The position numbers were made by a program, and so were the translations under genes. Below, piece after piece: positions 35,138 to 46,381 of a stretch of DNA of 64,000 nucleotides. How positions within the stretch are numbered: position 1 is the first letter of the stretch; every line of letters starts with the position of its first letter. The notes beneath the pieces were generated by a model, which was not told the origin of the DNA, searched no databases, and saw only the letters and a program-made list of their open reading frames with translations. Origin of the DNA: Malania oleifera (Eukaryota; Streptophyta; Magnoliopsida; Santalales; Ximeniaceae). Location of the stretch: contig NC_080422.1 of assembly GCF_029873635.1 (NCBI RefSeq), positions 17,142,049 to 17,206,048 on the forward strand, written 5' to 3'.

Positions 35138-35328
35138 ATATTTAGTTTAATTAATGTAAGCTTAAAAATTATAACTAATATATAATATTTATTCTTTTTA
35201 CTAAAATTTAGCTACTATTTTTTTAATTTGTAATATTTAGTTTAATTAATGTAAGTTTATAAATTATAACTAATACATAATATTTATTCTTTTTATTGAA
35301 ATTTAGCTACTATTTTTTAATTTGTTAG
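35138..35328. repeat. 95-bp tandem duplication
   Basis: ATATTTAGTTTAATTAATGT starts at 35138 and again at 35233. The two 95-base copies are nearly identical, so the duplication is recent relative to the rest of the hAT element. Confidence 0.85.
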
Positions 35329-35483
35329 GAAATGCATTATATAAGTCTTAAATTTTAAATGGGTTATTGTCTGGATTAGGCTATTAGCTACTAATACAAA
35401 ATGAGTTATTGCCTAATTTGCCTGAAATATATGATGCATTGTTTTTTCAGTTAGGACATGGGATACCAAGTCTAAAATCTTAA

Positions 35484-38170
35484 ATGGATTCTAGTTCTGG
35501 ATGCGAGGCCTCGGCAAAGAAAGATCCTGCATGGAAGTATGCACATTTGGAGGATCAGAAAAATAGAAATAATTTGACTTGCAATTTTTGTGGTAAAGTC
35601 ACAAGGGGAGGAATATTTTGGGCAAAACAACACATTGTCAGAGGATTTCGAAATGTGAAAGAATGCTCGAAGTGCCCTGCTCATGTACGTGAGGAGATTA
35701 AAGAGTATATGTTGAAGAAAGATATGGAAAAGGGGGAAAATGAGCTATTGCCCGACTTTGATGATATAGACCATTACGGTGAAGATGAAGAAGATGAAGT
35801 TCAAGAAATTGACATTCGTGGCAAGAAAGTGCTTACTGGTGATGGAAGTAAAAGATCATACCAATCCAACTTGAAGAAACCAAAATAGAAGGGGCCTATA
35901 GATTTGTTTTTTACTCCCGATCCAAAGAAAGCGGTCCAAGCTAGGAAAGAAGGGAAGATGAAGCAAACATCAATAAATGAGGCGTGCAAGAAAGAACCAA
36001 GAAAAAAGGCAATGGAAGATTTTGCTAGGTGGATGTATGATGCTGGAATACCATTTAATGTTGTACGTCTAGGCAGCTTGCAATGGCACTCGAATCAATT
36101 CGACAATATGGTCCTGGAATAAAGCCACTTAGCTATCATGAAGTGAGAGTTCCTTACCCAAAGGAGGAAGTTAGTCGAATGAAAGAGTTGTTCAAGGTCA
36201 TAAGGAGGAATGGACAAAATATGGCTGCTCAATTATGTCTGATGGTTGGAGAGATTCGGTTGCTAATAAGGACATAATAAACTTCTTAGTGAACTCTCGA
36301 AGGGGATCAGTATTCATCAAGTCTATTGATGTTTCTAATCTTGTCAAGAATACAGATAGAATGTACAGATTACTTGCTGAGATGGTAGAGGAAATTAGAG
36401 AATCAAATGTGATTCAAGTAGTAACTGACAATGCGTCAAACAATGTTGCAGCAGGTAAGAACTTATTTCTAGAACTACTTTCTATAGTGTATATATTGTT
36501 TATTTTAATATTTTAATGGCTTCATTCCTTGATTTTTGAACAGGGAGATTGTTGGAAGCAAAGAGGCCACATTTATATTGGACACCATGTGCTGCTCATT
36601 GCATTGATTTAGTTTTGGAGGATATTGGGAAGATGCCTTCAATTCATGTAACTTTGAAAAGGGCAATTTTTTTGAATGGTTATATCTATAACCGTGTTGG
36701 TGTTGTGAACTTGATGAGACAGTTCACTGGAAGGAAGGAGTTACTAAGACCTGTAGTTACAAGATTTGCAACTACCTTCATCACCCTTTGTTCAATCCAC
36801 CTTCAAAAGAACAACTTGAAGAAAGATGTTTACTTCTAAAGATTGGAATACTACTAAATGGGCAAAGGAGGCAGCTAGCAAAAGAACAGCTAGTATTGTT
36901 TTGATGCCTACTTTTTGGAAAACCATCGTCTATGCTCTTAAGTTAACAGGCCCACTTGTTCGTGTACTCCGTTTGGTTGATGGGGAAAAGAAACTTGAAA
37001 TGGGATACATTTATGAAGCAATGGATAGGGCCAAGGAAGTCATAGCTAAGGCTTTTGGTGAGAGAGAGGATAAATTCAAGGAAGCATTTGAAATTATTGA
37101 TACGAGGTGGGGATGCCAACTCCATCAACCGTTGCATGCAGCTGCACATTAGTTGAATCCGGAATTTTTCTATTCAAACCCCAACATTTTGCAAGATGAA
37201 GAAATTATGACGGGTTTTTACAAATGTATTGCAAGGTTACTGCCAACTATTGAATGCAAGATAAAGTTTCAAATGAGTTGGAAAAATACAATGTCGCTAG
37301 TGGCGTCTTTGGAATTAGTTTGGCAATGAGACAAAGGAAGACAAAAGCACGAGGTAAAGTGGCATTTGCACTACCTCTTTCTTTTTGAAAATTATTTTTG
37401 CTATTTACCTAGTAGGTATTCATTTAAAATTTATTTTATAACAGCGCAATAGTGGATGGCATATAGATCAACAACTCCAAACTTGCAAAAGTTTGCTGTG
37501 AAAATTCTTAGCCTCACGTGCAGTGCTACCGGCTGCGAAAGAAATTGGAGCATATTCCAACATGTAAGTCATTAGTATATCGTGGATTAATTATTAAAGA
37601 ACAAGAACTACCAATCTATTACTTTTTAGAATCATTATTAACCATATTACTTTAAACTTTTTGCAGCTTCATAGCAAAAGTAGAAATAGGCTATCCCAGC
37701 AACGCTTGAATGATTTGGTATTTGTGAAATATAATCGAACTCTGAGGCGTCGATACAACAAACGTGACACCATTGATCCCATCCTCCTAAAGGACATTGA
37801 TGATAGTAATGAGTGGTTGATTGGTAGGATGGATGGCGATTCTAATGAGGATGATGAACTTGTGTTTGAAGATGATAATTTGACTTGGGATTCTGTTACT
37901 AGAGCTGCTGGACTAAATAACCCCCCGCATCACACTAGATCAAGAATAAGTACAAATACGCCATCATCGTCTAGAGGAAGTGGAAGAGCTTCATCTAGTA
38001 GTGCAACCAGTGCTAAGGGTCGAACCACAATGTTGGAACTTGTAGATAAGGATGAAATCCAAGTGGATAGTGCAAAGGAGACGGAAGAGGAAAAAGATGT
38101 CGGAGAAAACAAATCTGATGATAAAGAGGAAGATGATGATATCTTCGCCGACTTAGCTGATGATGAGTGA
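35484..38170 (+). pseudogene. hAT transposase (BED - DUF659 - hAT dimerisation), inactivated
   Basis: The start at 35484 (MDSSSGCEASAKKDPAWKYA) begins a BED zinc finger: CNFCGK near residues 33-38, then H...RNVKECSKCP. Next come a DUF659 region (MSDGWRDSVANKD near 36235; VIQVVTDNASNN near 36410), the CAAHCIDL motif near 36590, and the C-terminal hAT dimerisation segment (TCSATGCERNWSIFQH near 37515). An acidic tail ends at 38170. Introns are visible at 36455-36543 (GTAAGA...AACAG), about 37353-37443 and 37564-37666. Breaks I can see are in-frame stops at 35886-35888, 37150-37152 and in AQ*W near 37449, and frame changes near 36080, 36230, 36830 and about 37330. Several independent lesions mean it is dead, although the ends remain complete. 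Confidence 0.88.
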
Positions 38171-38774
38171 TGAGTGATGATTGAGGAGGATTTTTAGATT
38201 TTATACTTTGAAATCTTTTATTGTACTCTTTTCTTTTGATGTTGAACTATGTTGAATTGTTGATGCTTTTGGGCTTCGTCTTGGCAATTTTATTAAATTT
38301 CCAATTTTGTTATTGAATGTTTTGGCATTTTAAATTCTAATATTACTAGATATTCATATGTTCATATATAAATTTCCCCAAATAGACATTTTACACCATT
38401 TTAATAATTGTACGCCTCACCTTCGTGAGGCGCGCGCCCTTGCCTCGCGCCTCAGCTTCAAAGACCCTTTGCGCCTCAGCTCGCCTCGCGCCCCTGACTA
38501 CTATGTGAGAGCTAGAGGGGGGGGGTCTCTCTAGTAAGAACTTTTCTTCAACGGATTGAAGGTGAAGGGATGTACAGGGGATATGGGATCGGAGAGAGAC
38601 TGATTAGATCTTGTACTACCATCGTTTCATAGTGGATTTTTCTCCAGGTGCAAGCTTCGTGGACGTAGGCAACCTTGCCGATCCACGTAAAATCTCTCAT
38701 CTCAATTTTGCTGTGAATGTTCCTTATGTGATTTATTTTGTAGATCGGAAGATTAAAATCGTCGAGCGTCAACA

Positions 38775-41120
38775 AGTGGTATCAAAGCACGATTTCAATT
38801 GGGTGCAGATCTAATAGATCAAATCAAATCGAAAGAAATTTTTTGGATCTAAAGTTTTTCCGCAGGAGTGCTCAAGATCAAAGCGGTTCGTTCAGATCAG
38901 ATTGAGGTACGCAAATCAGATCAGGTGTCGGAAAATTATTCCGAAATTTTTCAATTGAAGAAGGATCATTTTTCAATTGAAGGTGTGAAAGAAAAAAAAA
39001 TTTTCGCAAATGAAGAACATGATGAATAGTGCCAGAATTGGGTGACAGACCTGGATTTAGAATCGGGTCGGGTCAGAGCGCAGATCCTCCCCGTGGAGCG
39101 CTCACGCTGACACAAGCGCCATTGCTAACATCACTGCTGACGTCAGAGGAGAGAAGGAAAAAAAAATTTTAAATGGCGAGTACTTCGGTGGCCAAGTTCA
39201 AGGTGGAGCCCTTTAATGGGAAAAATAATTTTAGTCTGTGGCAGAGCACTCTGAAGGGTGTGTTCGTCCAACAAGGGCTGATTAAGGCATTGTATGGAAA
39301 AGAGAAGAAGTCAGAGACCATGTTAGTCTGTGGCAGAGCACTGTGAAGGATGTGTTGGTCCAACAGGGACTGATTAAGGTTGTCTGGAAAAGACAAGAAG
39401 TCAGAGACCATGTCAGATGATCAGTGGGAGGAGCTGGAAATGAAAGCGGTAAGTATCATTCGCTTAAGTTTAGCTCCAGAAATTAAATACAATGTTGAAT
39501 GAAACATCACCAGCTGAGCTTTGGAAATAATTGGAGAATATTTATATGTCCAAGTCCCTAGTTAATAGATTGTATTTGAAGAAACAATTGTATCTGTTGA
39601 GGATGACTAAGGGCACAGAAGTCAGAGACCACCTCAATTATTTCAATAAGATAATCACGTTGTTGCTGAGTATTGAGGTAAAAATCGAGGAGGAAGATAA
39701 AACATTGATTCTGTTTTATTCGCTTCCCAGTTCACTTGATACTTTGAAAACCACACTAATGCTAGGCAAGGAGACTCTTACAGTTGATGAGGCGACTACT
39801 GCCATTATGGAGAGTGAAAATTTTCACAAACCAAATTATCTAGGACATGGAGAAGGGTTGGTGGCTAAAGATGAGTTTAGCCAACAGCGGGGCAGGAGTT
39901 CTAGCAAGGGTAATTGGAATCGAGGGAAATCTCGATCCAAGTCCAAAGGTAAGAGTGGGAATTGGAGGAGTGGTTATTTTTATTCTGGGAAAGAAGGGCA
40001 TATAAAGAAGGACTATCTAAAGAGGAAAAGAGATTTAGAGGAAAAAAACAGGAAAAAGACTGAGCAGGCTACTGTAGTGGAGAGCAGTTCATCAGTTTTT
40101 GATGGGGATCTTTTGGCTGTTACTACAGGTTCCAATTACTTAGTCGATACCTGGACTTTGGATTCAGCGTGCTCATATCATATATGTCCATATAGAGACT
40201 GGTTTGACTCCTATGAACCAATATCTGGAGGGACGGTGTTGCTGGGTAATGATGCTTCCTGTGGTATTCTTGGTATTGGAACAGTCAGAATCAGGATGTT
40301 TGATGGTGTGGTTAGAACCATCAGGGATGTGAGGCATGTTCCAGATTTGAAAAAGAATCTGATTTCCTTGGGCTCTTTGGACAGTAATGGTTTCTCTTTT
40401 TCAACTAGGGATGATGTGCTGAAAATGGCTAGAGGTTCACTGGTAGTAATGAAGGGTCATCTGAGGAACAATTTGTACACTCTGATGAGTAGCACAGTGA
40501 CAGGTGGAGCTACAGCTAGAACCTCTTCAGATACAGATACAGATGATACTACTCTTTGGCATATGAGGCTGGGTCACATGAGTGAGCATGGCTTGCAAGA
40601 GCAGCACAGGCGGAACTTACTAGAAGGTAATTCTTGTTGTAAGCTTAAGTTCTATAAATACTGTTTGTTTTGTAAACAGCGCAAGGTGAGTTTCAGAACA
40701 GGAAAGCATACGAGCAAGAAGGTGCTGGAGTATATTCATTAAGATGTATGGGGTCTAGTACAGGTACAATCTCACAGTGGTGCTATTTATTTTGTCTCAT
40801 TTATTGATGACTTTTCCAGGAAAGTCTGGATGTACTTTCTGAAGCACATGAGTGAGGTATTTAGTAAGTTCAGGGAATGGAAAGCTCAGGTAGAGAAGCA
40901 AACAGGGAAACAGGTGAAGTTTCTAAGATCTGACAATGGACTGGAGTACAAAAACAGCCAGTTCATTCAATTCTGTAGGGAAGAGGGGATCACTAGGCAC
41001 TATACAGTTCCACATGGGCCACAGCAGAATGGGGTAGCTGAAAGAATTAACAGAACATTACTAAAGAGGGCACGGTGTATGAGGATTTAGGCTAGTCTGC
41101 CTAAGTCATTCTGAGCAAAG
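38775..41120 (+). mobile_element. Copia internal region (Tork/Tnt1-like), 3' part missing
   Basis: Follows the hAT-split LTR. Gag starts near 39175 (VAKFKVEPFNGKNNFSLWQ). A 403-codon open stretch at 39531-40742 covers the rest of gag, a zinc-knuckle region near 39980-40020, the protease core TWTLDSA near 40150, and GAG-pre-integrase (LWHMRLGHMSEHG near 40555). Integrase follows to about 41090 (FIDDFSRKVWMYFL; GPQQNGVAERINRTL). Reverse transcriptase and the 3' LTR are not in the window: the element meets Gypsy LTR sequence at about 41120. It is broken, with several breaks. Confidence 0.85.
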
Positions 41121-41407
41121 CCAGTGAGTATGACAGTCTAGGCTTGATTCATAATCTAAGATCTGCTTTGTAGGAATAGTGTTAACATAAATTTACATGC
41201 TTTGAGTAGTTCTTAGAAAAACCTTTCAAAATCTCACTTTTTTCCCCTTTTACACAGTGTAGTAAATTAAGCTAGAAGTGATAAACAGCTACACACCAGT
41301 CCCTGTGGATCGACACCCAACTTACTCATTGTTCTACTGAACTTGGGTTAGTTAGGTTTATAAATTTTATCTTTGGTAGTTAAGGACCCAAGCCTTAGCG
41401 AGCCTAC
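41121..41407 (+). repeat. Gypsy 5' LTR, 3' portion
   Basis: About 285 bases matching the end of the LTR at 50582-52176, including ACATAAATTTACATGCTTT and TCCCTGTGGATCGACACC. By eye roughly 94% alike. It ends GAGCCTAC, then TGGCGTCGTTGTCAGGGA, the primer-site-like sequence common in Athila/Tat-type plant Gypsy elements. Confidence 0.85.
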
Positions 41408-44400
41408 TGGCGTCGTTGTCAGGGACTGTGTTACGGTTGTAAGCCAATTTCTAGTTTAGAGTACTATACTTTGTTTTTCTTTATTTTCTTTTGTATTTAT
41501 TTTTTGTTTGATATTCTGATGTCTTGATTGTGTGTTACATGTATATATGCTAGGTTTGCGCTCTTTGGATCCTGAGTTAGTGCCTATAGACCCTGAGATT
41601 GAGAGATCTCGTACGTTCATTAAGAAATCTACCTCTAGTCACAAGATAGCCGAGTCATCTGAACCTAAAGTCATGGTTGAACGTCCTCTAGTTTCCACCT
41701 TTCAAATCCCAGAACCTCAGGCTCCCCACCAACCTGTGGTGGAGGAGCAACCTCTTCGGCCCCTTAAAGACTACTTCACACCCAACACATACATTTCTCC
41801 GTCTTGCATCCGATTCCCAGAGGTTGAGGCGGGCACAATTTGAAATTAAGACTTCCATCATCTCGATGCTTCACATTAAAAATCCTTACAAGCATCTAGA
41901 TGAATACCTCAAAATCTATTCCACCATCCGCATATCTAATTTTGGTGATGACGCCCTCCGAGTTAGGCTATTCCCGTTCTCTCTGAAGGACAAGGCCAAA
42001 TATTGGCTACATTCCTTAAAGCCGAACTCGATGACCAACTAGGCCACCATGCAACATGAATTCTTAAAAAAGTACTTCCCAATTGAGAAGACTAACCAGC
42101 TGAGGAGGTCATCACTAGTTTCTCACAAGTGAATGGAGAACAATTTTTTAAGACTTGGGAGTGCTTTAGGGACCTCTTATGCAAATGCCCACATCACCAA
42201 GTCCTTAGGTGGCAATTAATTCAAACCTTCTATGAAGGATTAGCTGAGCGAGATAGGTACATGGTAGATGCATCTTGTAGAGGTACTTTTCTCACAAAAC
42301 ATGAGAATGAAGCCTAGGCTCTCTTTGAGAACCTAGTTGAGAATTCTCAACAGCATACTATTGCTGCTCGTAGACCGTCCTAACCTTCCTTTTCCAATCC
42401 TAAAGGAGTCTATGAGTATGCTGCGAGCCATAACCTTGCGCCCACTCTGCGCACCATAGTGAAAAAGTTAGATCAGTTCTTGTACTTAGGACAACAACCT
42501 CAGCTTGTGGCGTGTGCAGAGGTGTGTGTCATCTGCTCTAATCCTTCACACACGTCATAATTGCCCCCATGCGTCTCCCCCGTCAAAATTTGTGCAAGAA
42601 GAAGTTAAGGTCACCCACAATTGGTACGATAGGCCAACCAATGACCCCTATTCGAACACATACAATCCTGGGCGGAATAAGCATCCTAACTTCTCCTGAA
42701 AGGCACAAGCTCCAGGTTTTAAATCTCCAAGACCTTAGCAATCACCCACTATTCCACCTCCTCACCTATACCAAAATACCCAAAATCCTCCTATCACTAC
42801 ACTTAGACCTTTATCTTATCAGCAACCATCTCCTACTTAGCCCCAATACGATAGATCTTTTCAGGAGATGGTGTTGAAAGTCCTTAAGGGCATTGAGGCT
42901 GACAACCAAGTTGATAGGCAATTACTCTACTCCCACTCCCAGTTTATTGCTAAGCTAAAAGCCACCATGGGCCAACTAACTACCTCTTTGAGCGGAAAAA
43001 ATGAGGGGAAGTTGCCAAATCAATCTCCAGTGAACCCTATGGATCAATGTGAGCTGACTGCTGGACCTTCATCATATCATGAGTAAGCACAGGTTGTAAC
43101 CATTCTTTAAAGTGATAGGGAGGAAAATAATAGGGTTGAGGAGAAGTTAGACCAAGAGGGAGAAAACGAGGGAAGAACCCAATCATGAACCATGTAATCC
43201 TCCTCCTAGTCCGGTAGCTGATACCGAGACACCTATCCTCTTTAATGATGGAGCACTTCCCCATTATGTCCCTACAGTACCATTCCTTGCAGCTCTTCAT
43301 GCACCCTTTAAATCTAAGAAGGAAATCAATACCGATTCTATCATGAACATATTTAGACAAGTCAAGGTCAATAGTCCTCTTTTAGATGCTATCAAGCAAA
43401 TGCCTACGTATGCCAAGTTCCTCATGGACTTGTGCACACAAAAGCGAAAGTCGAGGGTACACATGAACAAACAATTTAGGCTGGCCGAGCATGTGAGCTC
43501 AATTCTTTTAGGACACCTTCCTCCAAAGCTGAAAGACCCCAGCGCTCCCACCATCTCGTGTGTAATCAATGATTACACCATTGATAGGCTCTTTAAGATT
43601 TGGGTGCAAGTGTGAACCTCCTTCCTTACTCGATCTATAAGCAATTCAATTTAAGAGAGCTGAAGCCCACCCCGGTCAACTTGAGTTTTGCCAACCAATC
43701 AGTAAAAAGGCCCCGGAGTGTGATAGAGGACGTCTTGGTCAAAGTCGAAGAGTTCTATTATCCTGTCAACTTCATTATCTTGGATATGAAACCATCCGAC
43801 ACAACCAGGATCCAATCCTTGTCCTATTAGAACGATCATTCTTAGCTACGGCTAATGCCTACATTCAATGTAGACGTCCAAGTTGTGGACATTGACATGA
43901 TTGATGAATGTGTTGAGGAAGTGACTCCCTCAATTCTGTGAAGGAACCCTCCAGAGGATTTACTTCAGCCCGAGAGCCCCTCTATATTTGGCCCAGAGGA
44001 CGTGTATAAGCAGATTCTTTTCATTCATTACTCGGCCTCCAATTTTACCGGGCGACTATGGATAGTTGAGAGATGCTTTAATGAGGAAATGGAGGAAACT
44101 CTTGGTTTCGAACTGAGGTGTTCTAATTAAGCTTTCATTACGTCTGGCTGAAGACGGTAAACTTAGTGCTTCCAAGAGGCAACCCGAGTATTTTTCTTTT
44201 TCTTTTTGAGTCCTTAGGTTGTATAGTGTAAAGTAGATAAGGTTTAGAGTCCTTAGATTAAGTTTTAGGATAAATGACGTGCGACTAGGGCGCAACCAGC
44301 ACGCATAGGTGCGACTTGGTCGAAGCCCTAAAAGTCTTCTGAGATCCAAATTATCAAGAGATTCGACCATGGGCGCAACGAGCACTGCCTTGGCGCGACC

Positions 44401-44474
44401 TAGTCGAATCTCTGAATTTTGCTAAACTTTTATATTACCAAGAGGTTCGACCATGTGCGCAACTAGCACTGGGC

Positions 44475-46066
44475 TGTGATGAGTCCCTAAAATGCATGAT
44501 TTTAAATCCTCATTTACCTTTGTTTATCCTTGTTTTATTATGTAATTACTCAGAGTTATCATTGTTCAAAGCTTTGCAATGTTTGTTCGTCTTTTTAGGA
44601 AAAACAGGTTAAAATCAAGGAATTAGGCGTACGAGAAGGTAAAGGAGAATTCGGGGAAATGCAAAGCTCAAATCAAATGCTCAGCCAAACTCTTGAAGCT
44701 CCAAATCATCAAAGGAAAAGAGGACTTTGCTTGACCAAGGGGTGCGACTAGCAACCCAGGGGGTGACCAAGTCCTCACTAGCAGAATCCAAGATTCAAAC
44801 TAAGGAAGAATTGCTGCAAGGGTCGACCAAGCCCTCTATCAAGTGACTCTCAAAGGCGACCAAGTCAAGATACTGAGGCAGGACAGAGATCATAAATACC
44901 AAGAGCCTCAACGATGTGCTCAACCAGAGAGGCCATGAGGTGCGACTAGGTCGAGTTCCTAAGATTCCCTGAAGTTCGAGATCCTGCAAGCCTTGACCAT
45001 CAACTCGATTAGCAAGACCCCATGGCGCGATTGAGTCGACAATGCTGAAGATTCAAATCCCTGATTTCTCGGGAGAATCAACCAAGGCACGCACAAGGAA
45101 GACATGGGAGTGACTTGGTCGATAGTGACGATCTTCTACACGAGATATGCTACAGACTTTCCTTAACTGTGAAACAAACTTTGTAAACCCTAGAGCTTAT
45201 AAGTAATCGCTACGAACATGAGCTCGGGGTTCCCTTTTGGCCTCTCTAAGGTTAGTAAGAGACTTGAGACGTCATAAAGAACCAAGTTAGAGTAGGAGTA
45301 TAGTAGATTTCAATTCCTGTTTCGGTGTGTGCACAAAGTGTCCGACGGCCTGTGACAACCGGTGGCGTTTGTGTAATCTCCGTGTATATTACATGATCAC
45401 TCCCTTGTTCCTTCTGGCATTGGTGACAAATGTACTAAATACAAAGGATCGATCTTTTACTTGGTTTCTCTTTACCACTTTCTTTTACATGCTTTCCTTT
45501 ACGACTTTTGATTTATTGCTTTGATGAATGATGAAAGGCTGCAATAAGGAATAGCACTACTATTGTTTCAATCAGGATAAGTAGTTGGCTACGGATACGT
45601 GGAGGTATTCTTGATCGTTGAGACAGGGTATACTTCAGTTCCCAATCGTGCTCCGGACAGTTGATGCACCCTTGCTACCCTATGCCCTCGAATGACCCTC
45701 TCCCGCTTTGGCCTGAGATGGCTCGAGTTAGTACTCATATGTATTTTTTGTTGAACGTAGTCAGAGGCAAGAAGTCCAGCACTTGATTCATAATCTCAGC
45801 ACTGCTTTGTAGGAGTAGGGTAATATAATTTTTACTTGCTTTCCTATAGTTGGTTAGATTTCACCCATTGCAAATTATCATCTTTTTATCTTTCTTTTTA
45901 CACAAGGCATTAATAAACTGATTGAGAAAAAGTTTACAACTGCACGGCTTAGTCCCTGTGGCTCGACACCCGACTTCCCCACTTTCTACTGAACTTGGGA
46001 ATAGTTAGGTTTTATAAATATTATTTTTGGTAATTAGGGACCCAAGCCTTGGCGAGCCTACCAGAC
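44475..46066 (+). repeat. Solo LTR of the same Gypsy family, nested
   Basis: Aligns end to end with the LTR at 50582-52176: TG(T/C)GATG start, AAGCTCAAATCAAATGCTCA, the cluster of CGACCAAGTCG-like words, CCCTGTGG(A/C)TCGACACC, and a GAGCCTACCA end. The 7-base ACTGGGC lies at both edges (44468-44474 and 46065-46071), consistent with a target duplication, though the right edge is uncertain by 1-3 bases. The sequence on either side is continuous in character, so this is a solo LTR rather than an element boundary. Confidence 0.7.
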
Positions 46067-46381
46067 TGGGCGTGACCTGGTCGAGAGACCATTTTCCTGT
46101 TTCAGTGGGGGTGCAACTAGGGCGCGACCTAGTCGAAAGGTTAAAAATCGTGTTTTAAATTCTCTCCCACGAAGCTCGAACCACCTTTCTTCTTTGTTTC
46201 TTGGACTTCCCTCATCGCACCCACCTCCGACCTAGTCGCCCAAGCTTTGTCCACCTCCCCTGAGCTCCGACGAACCACTGGCACCCCTCCGATGAATCGC
46301 CCTAGCTCCGGAGGCACTTCCCCCTATGTGTGAAGCCTTGTTTAGCGCACCCAGGGTTTTGGCCCTCCACCTTCCCAACGG

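Larger units (their letters stand above)
34521..38505 (+). mobile_element. hAT DNA transposon, 3985 bp, with transposase relic
   Basis: The ends CATAGTAGTTAAAAGCG and, from the right, CATAGTAGTCAGGGGCG form an imperfect terminal inverted repeat. TGAGAGCT at 34513-34520 and 38506-38513 is a perfect 8-bp target duplication, diagnostic for hAT. GAGGC/GCCTC-rich subterminal zones lie at 34540-34670 and 38410-38495. The exact target duplication and complete ends show one intact insertion into the 5' LTR of a Copia element, so it is younger than that element. The transposase inside is broken, so the copy is now dependent on others. Confidence 0.93.
34401..38774 (+). repeat. 5' LTR of a Copia element, split by a hAT transposon
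   Basis: The two halves, 34401-34520 and 38514-38774 (381 bp once the hAT element and one copy of its 8-bp target duplication are set aside), run from TGTGGCTTTT to GAGCGTCAACA. AGTGGTATCAAAGCACG, an initiator-tRNA-type primer site, follows. The start is inferred because no second LTR survives for comparison. Confidence 0.6.
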
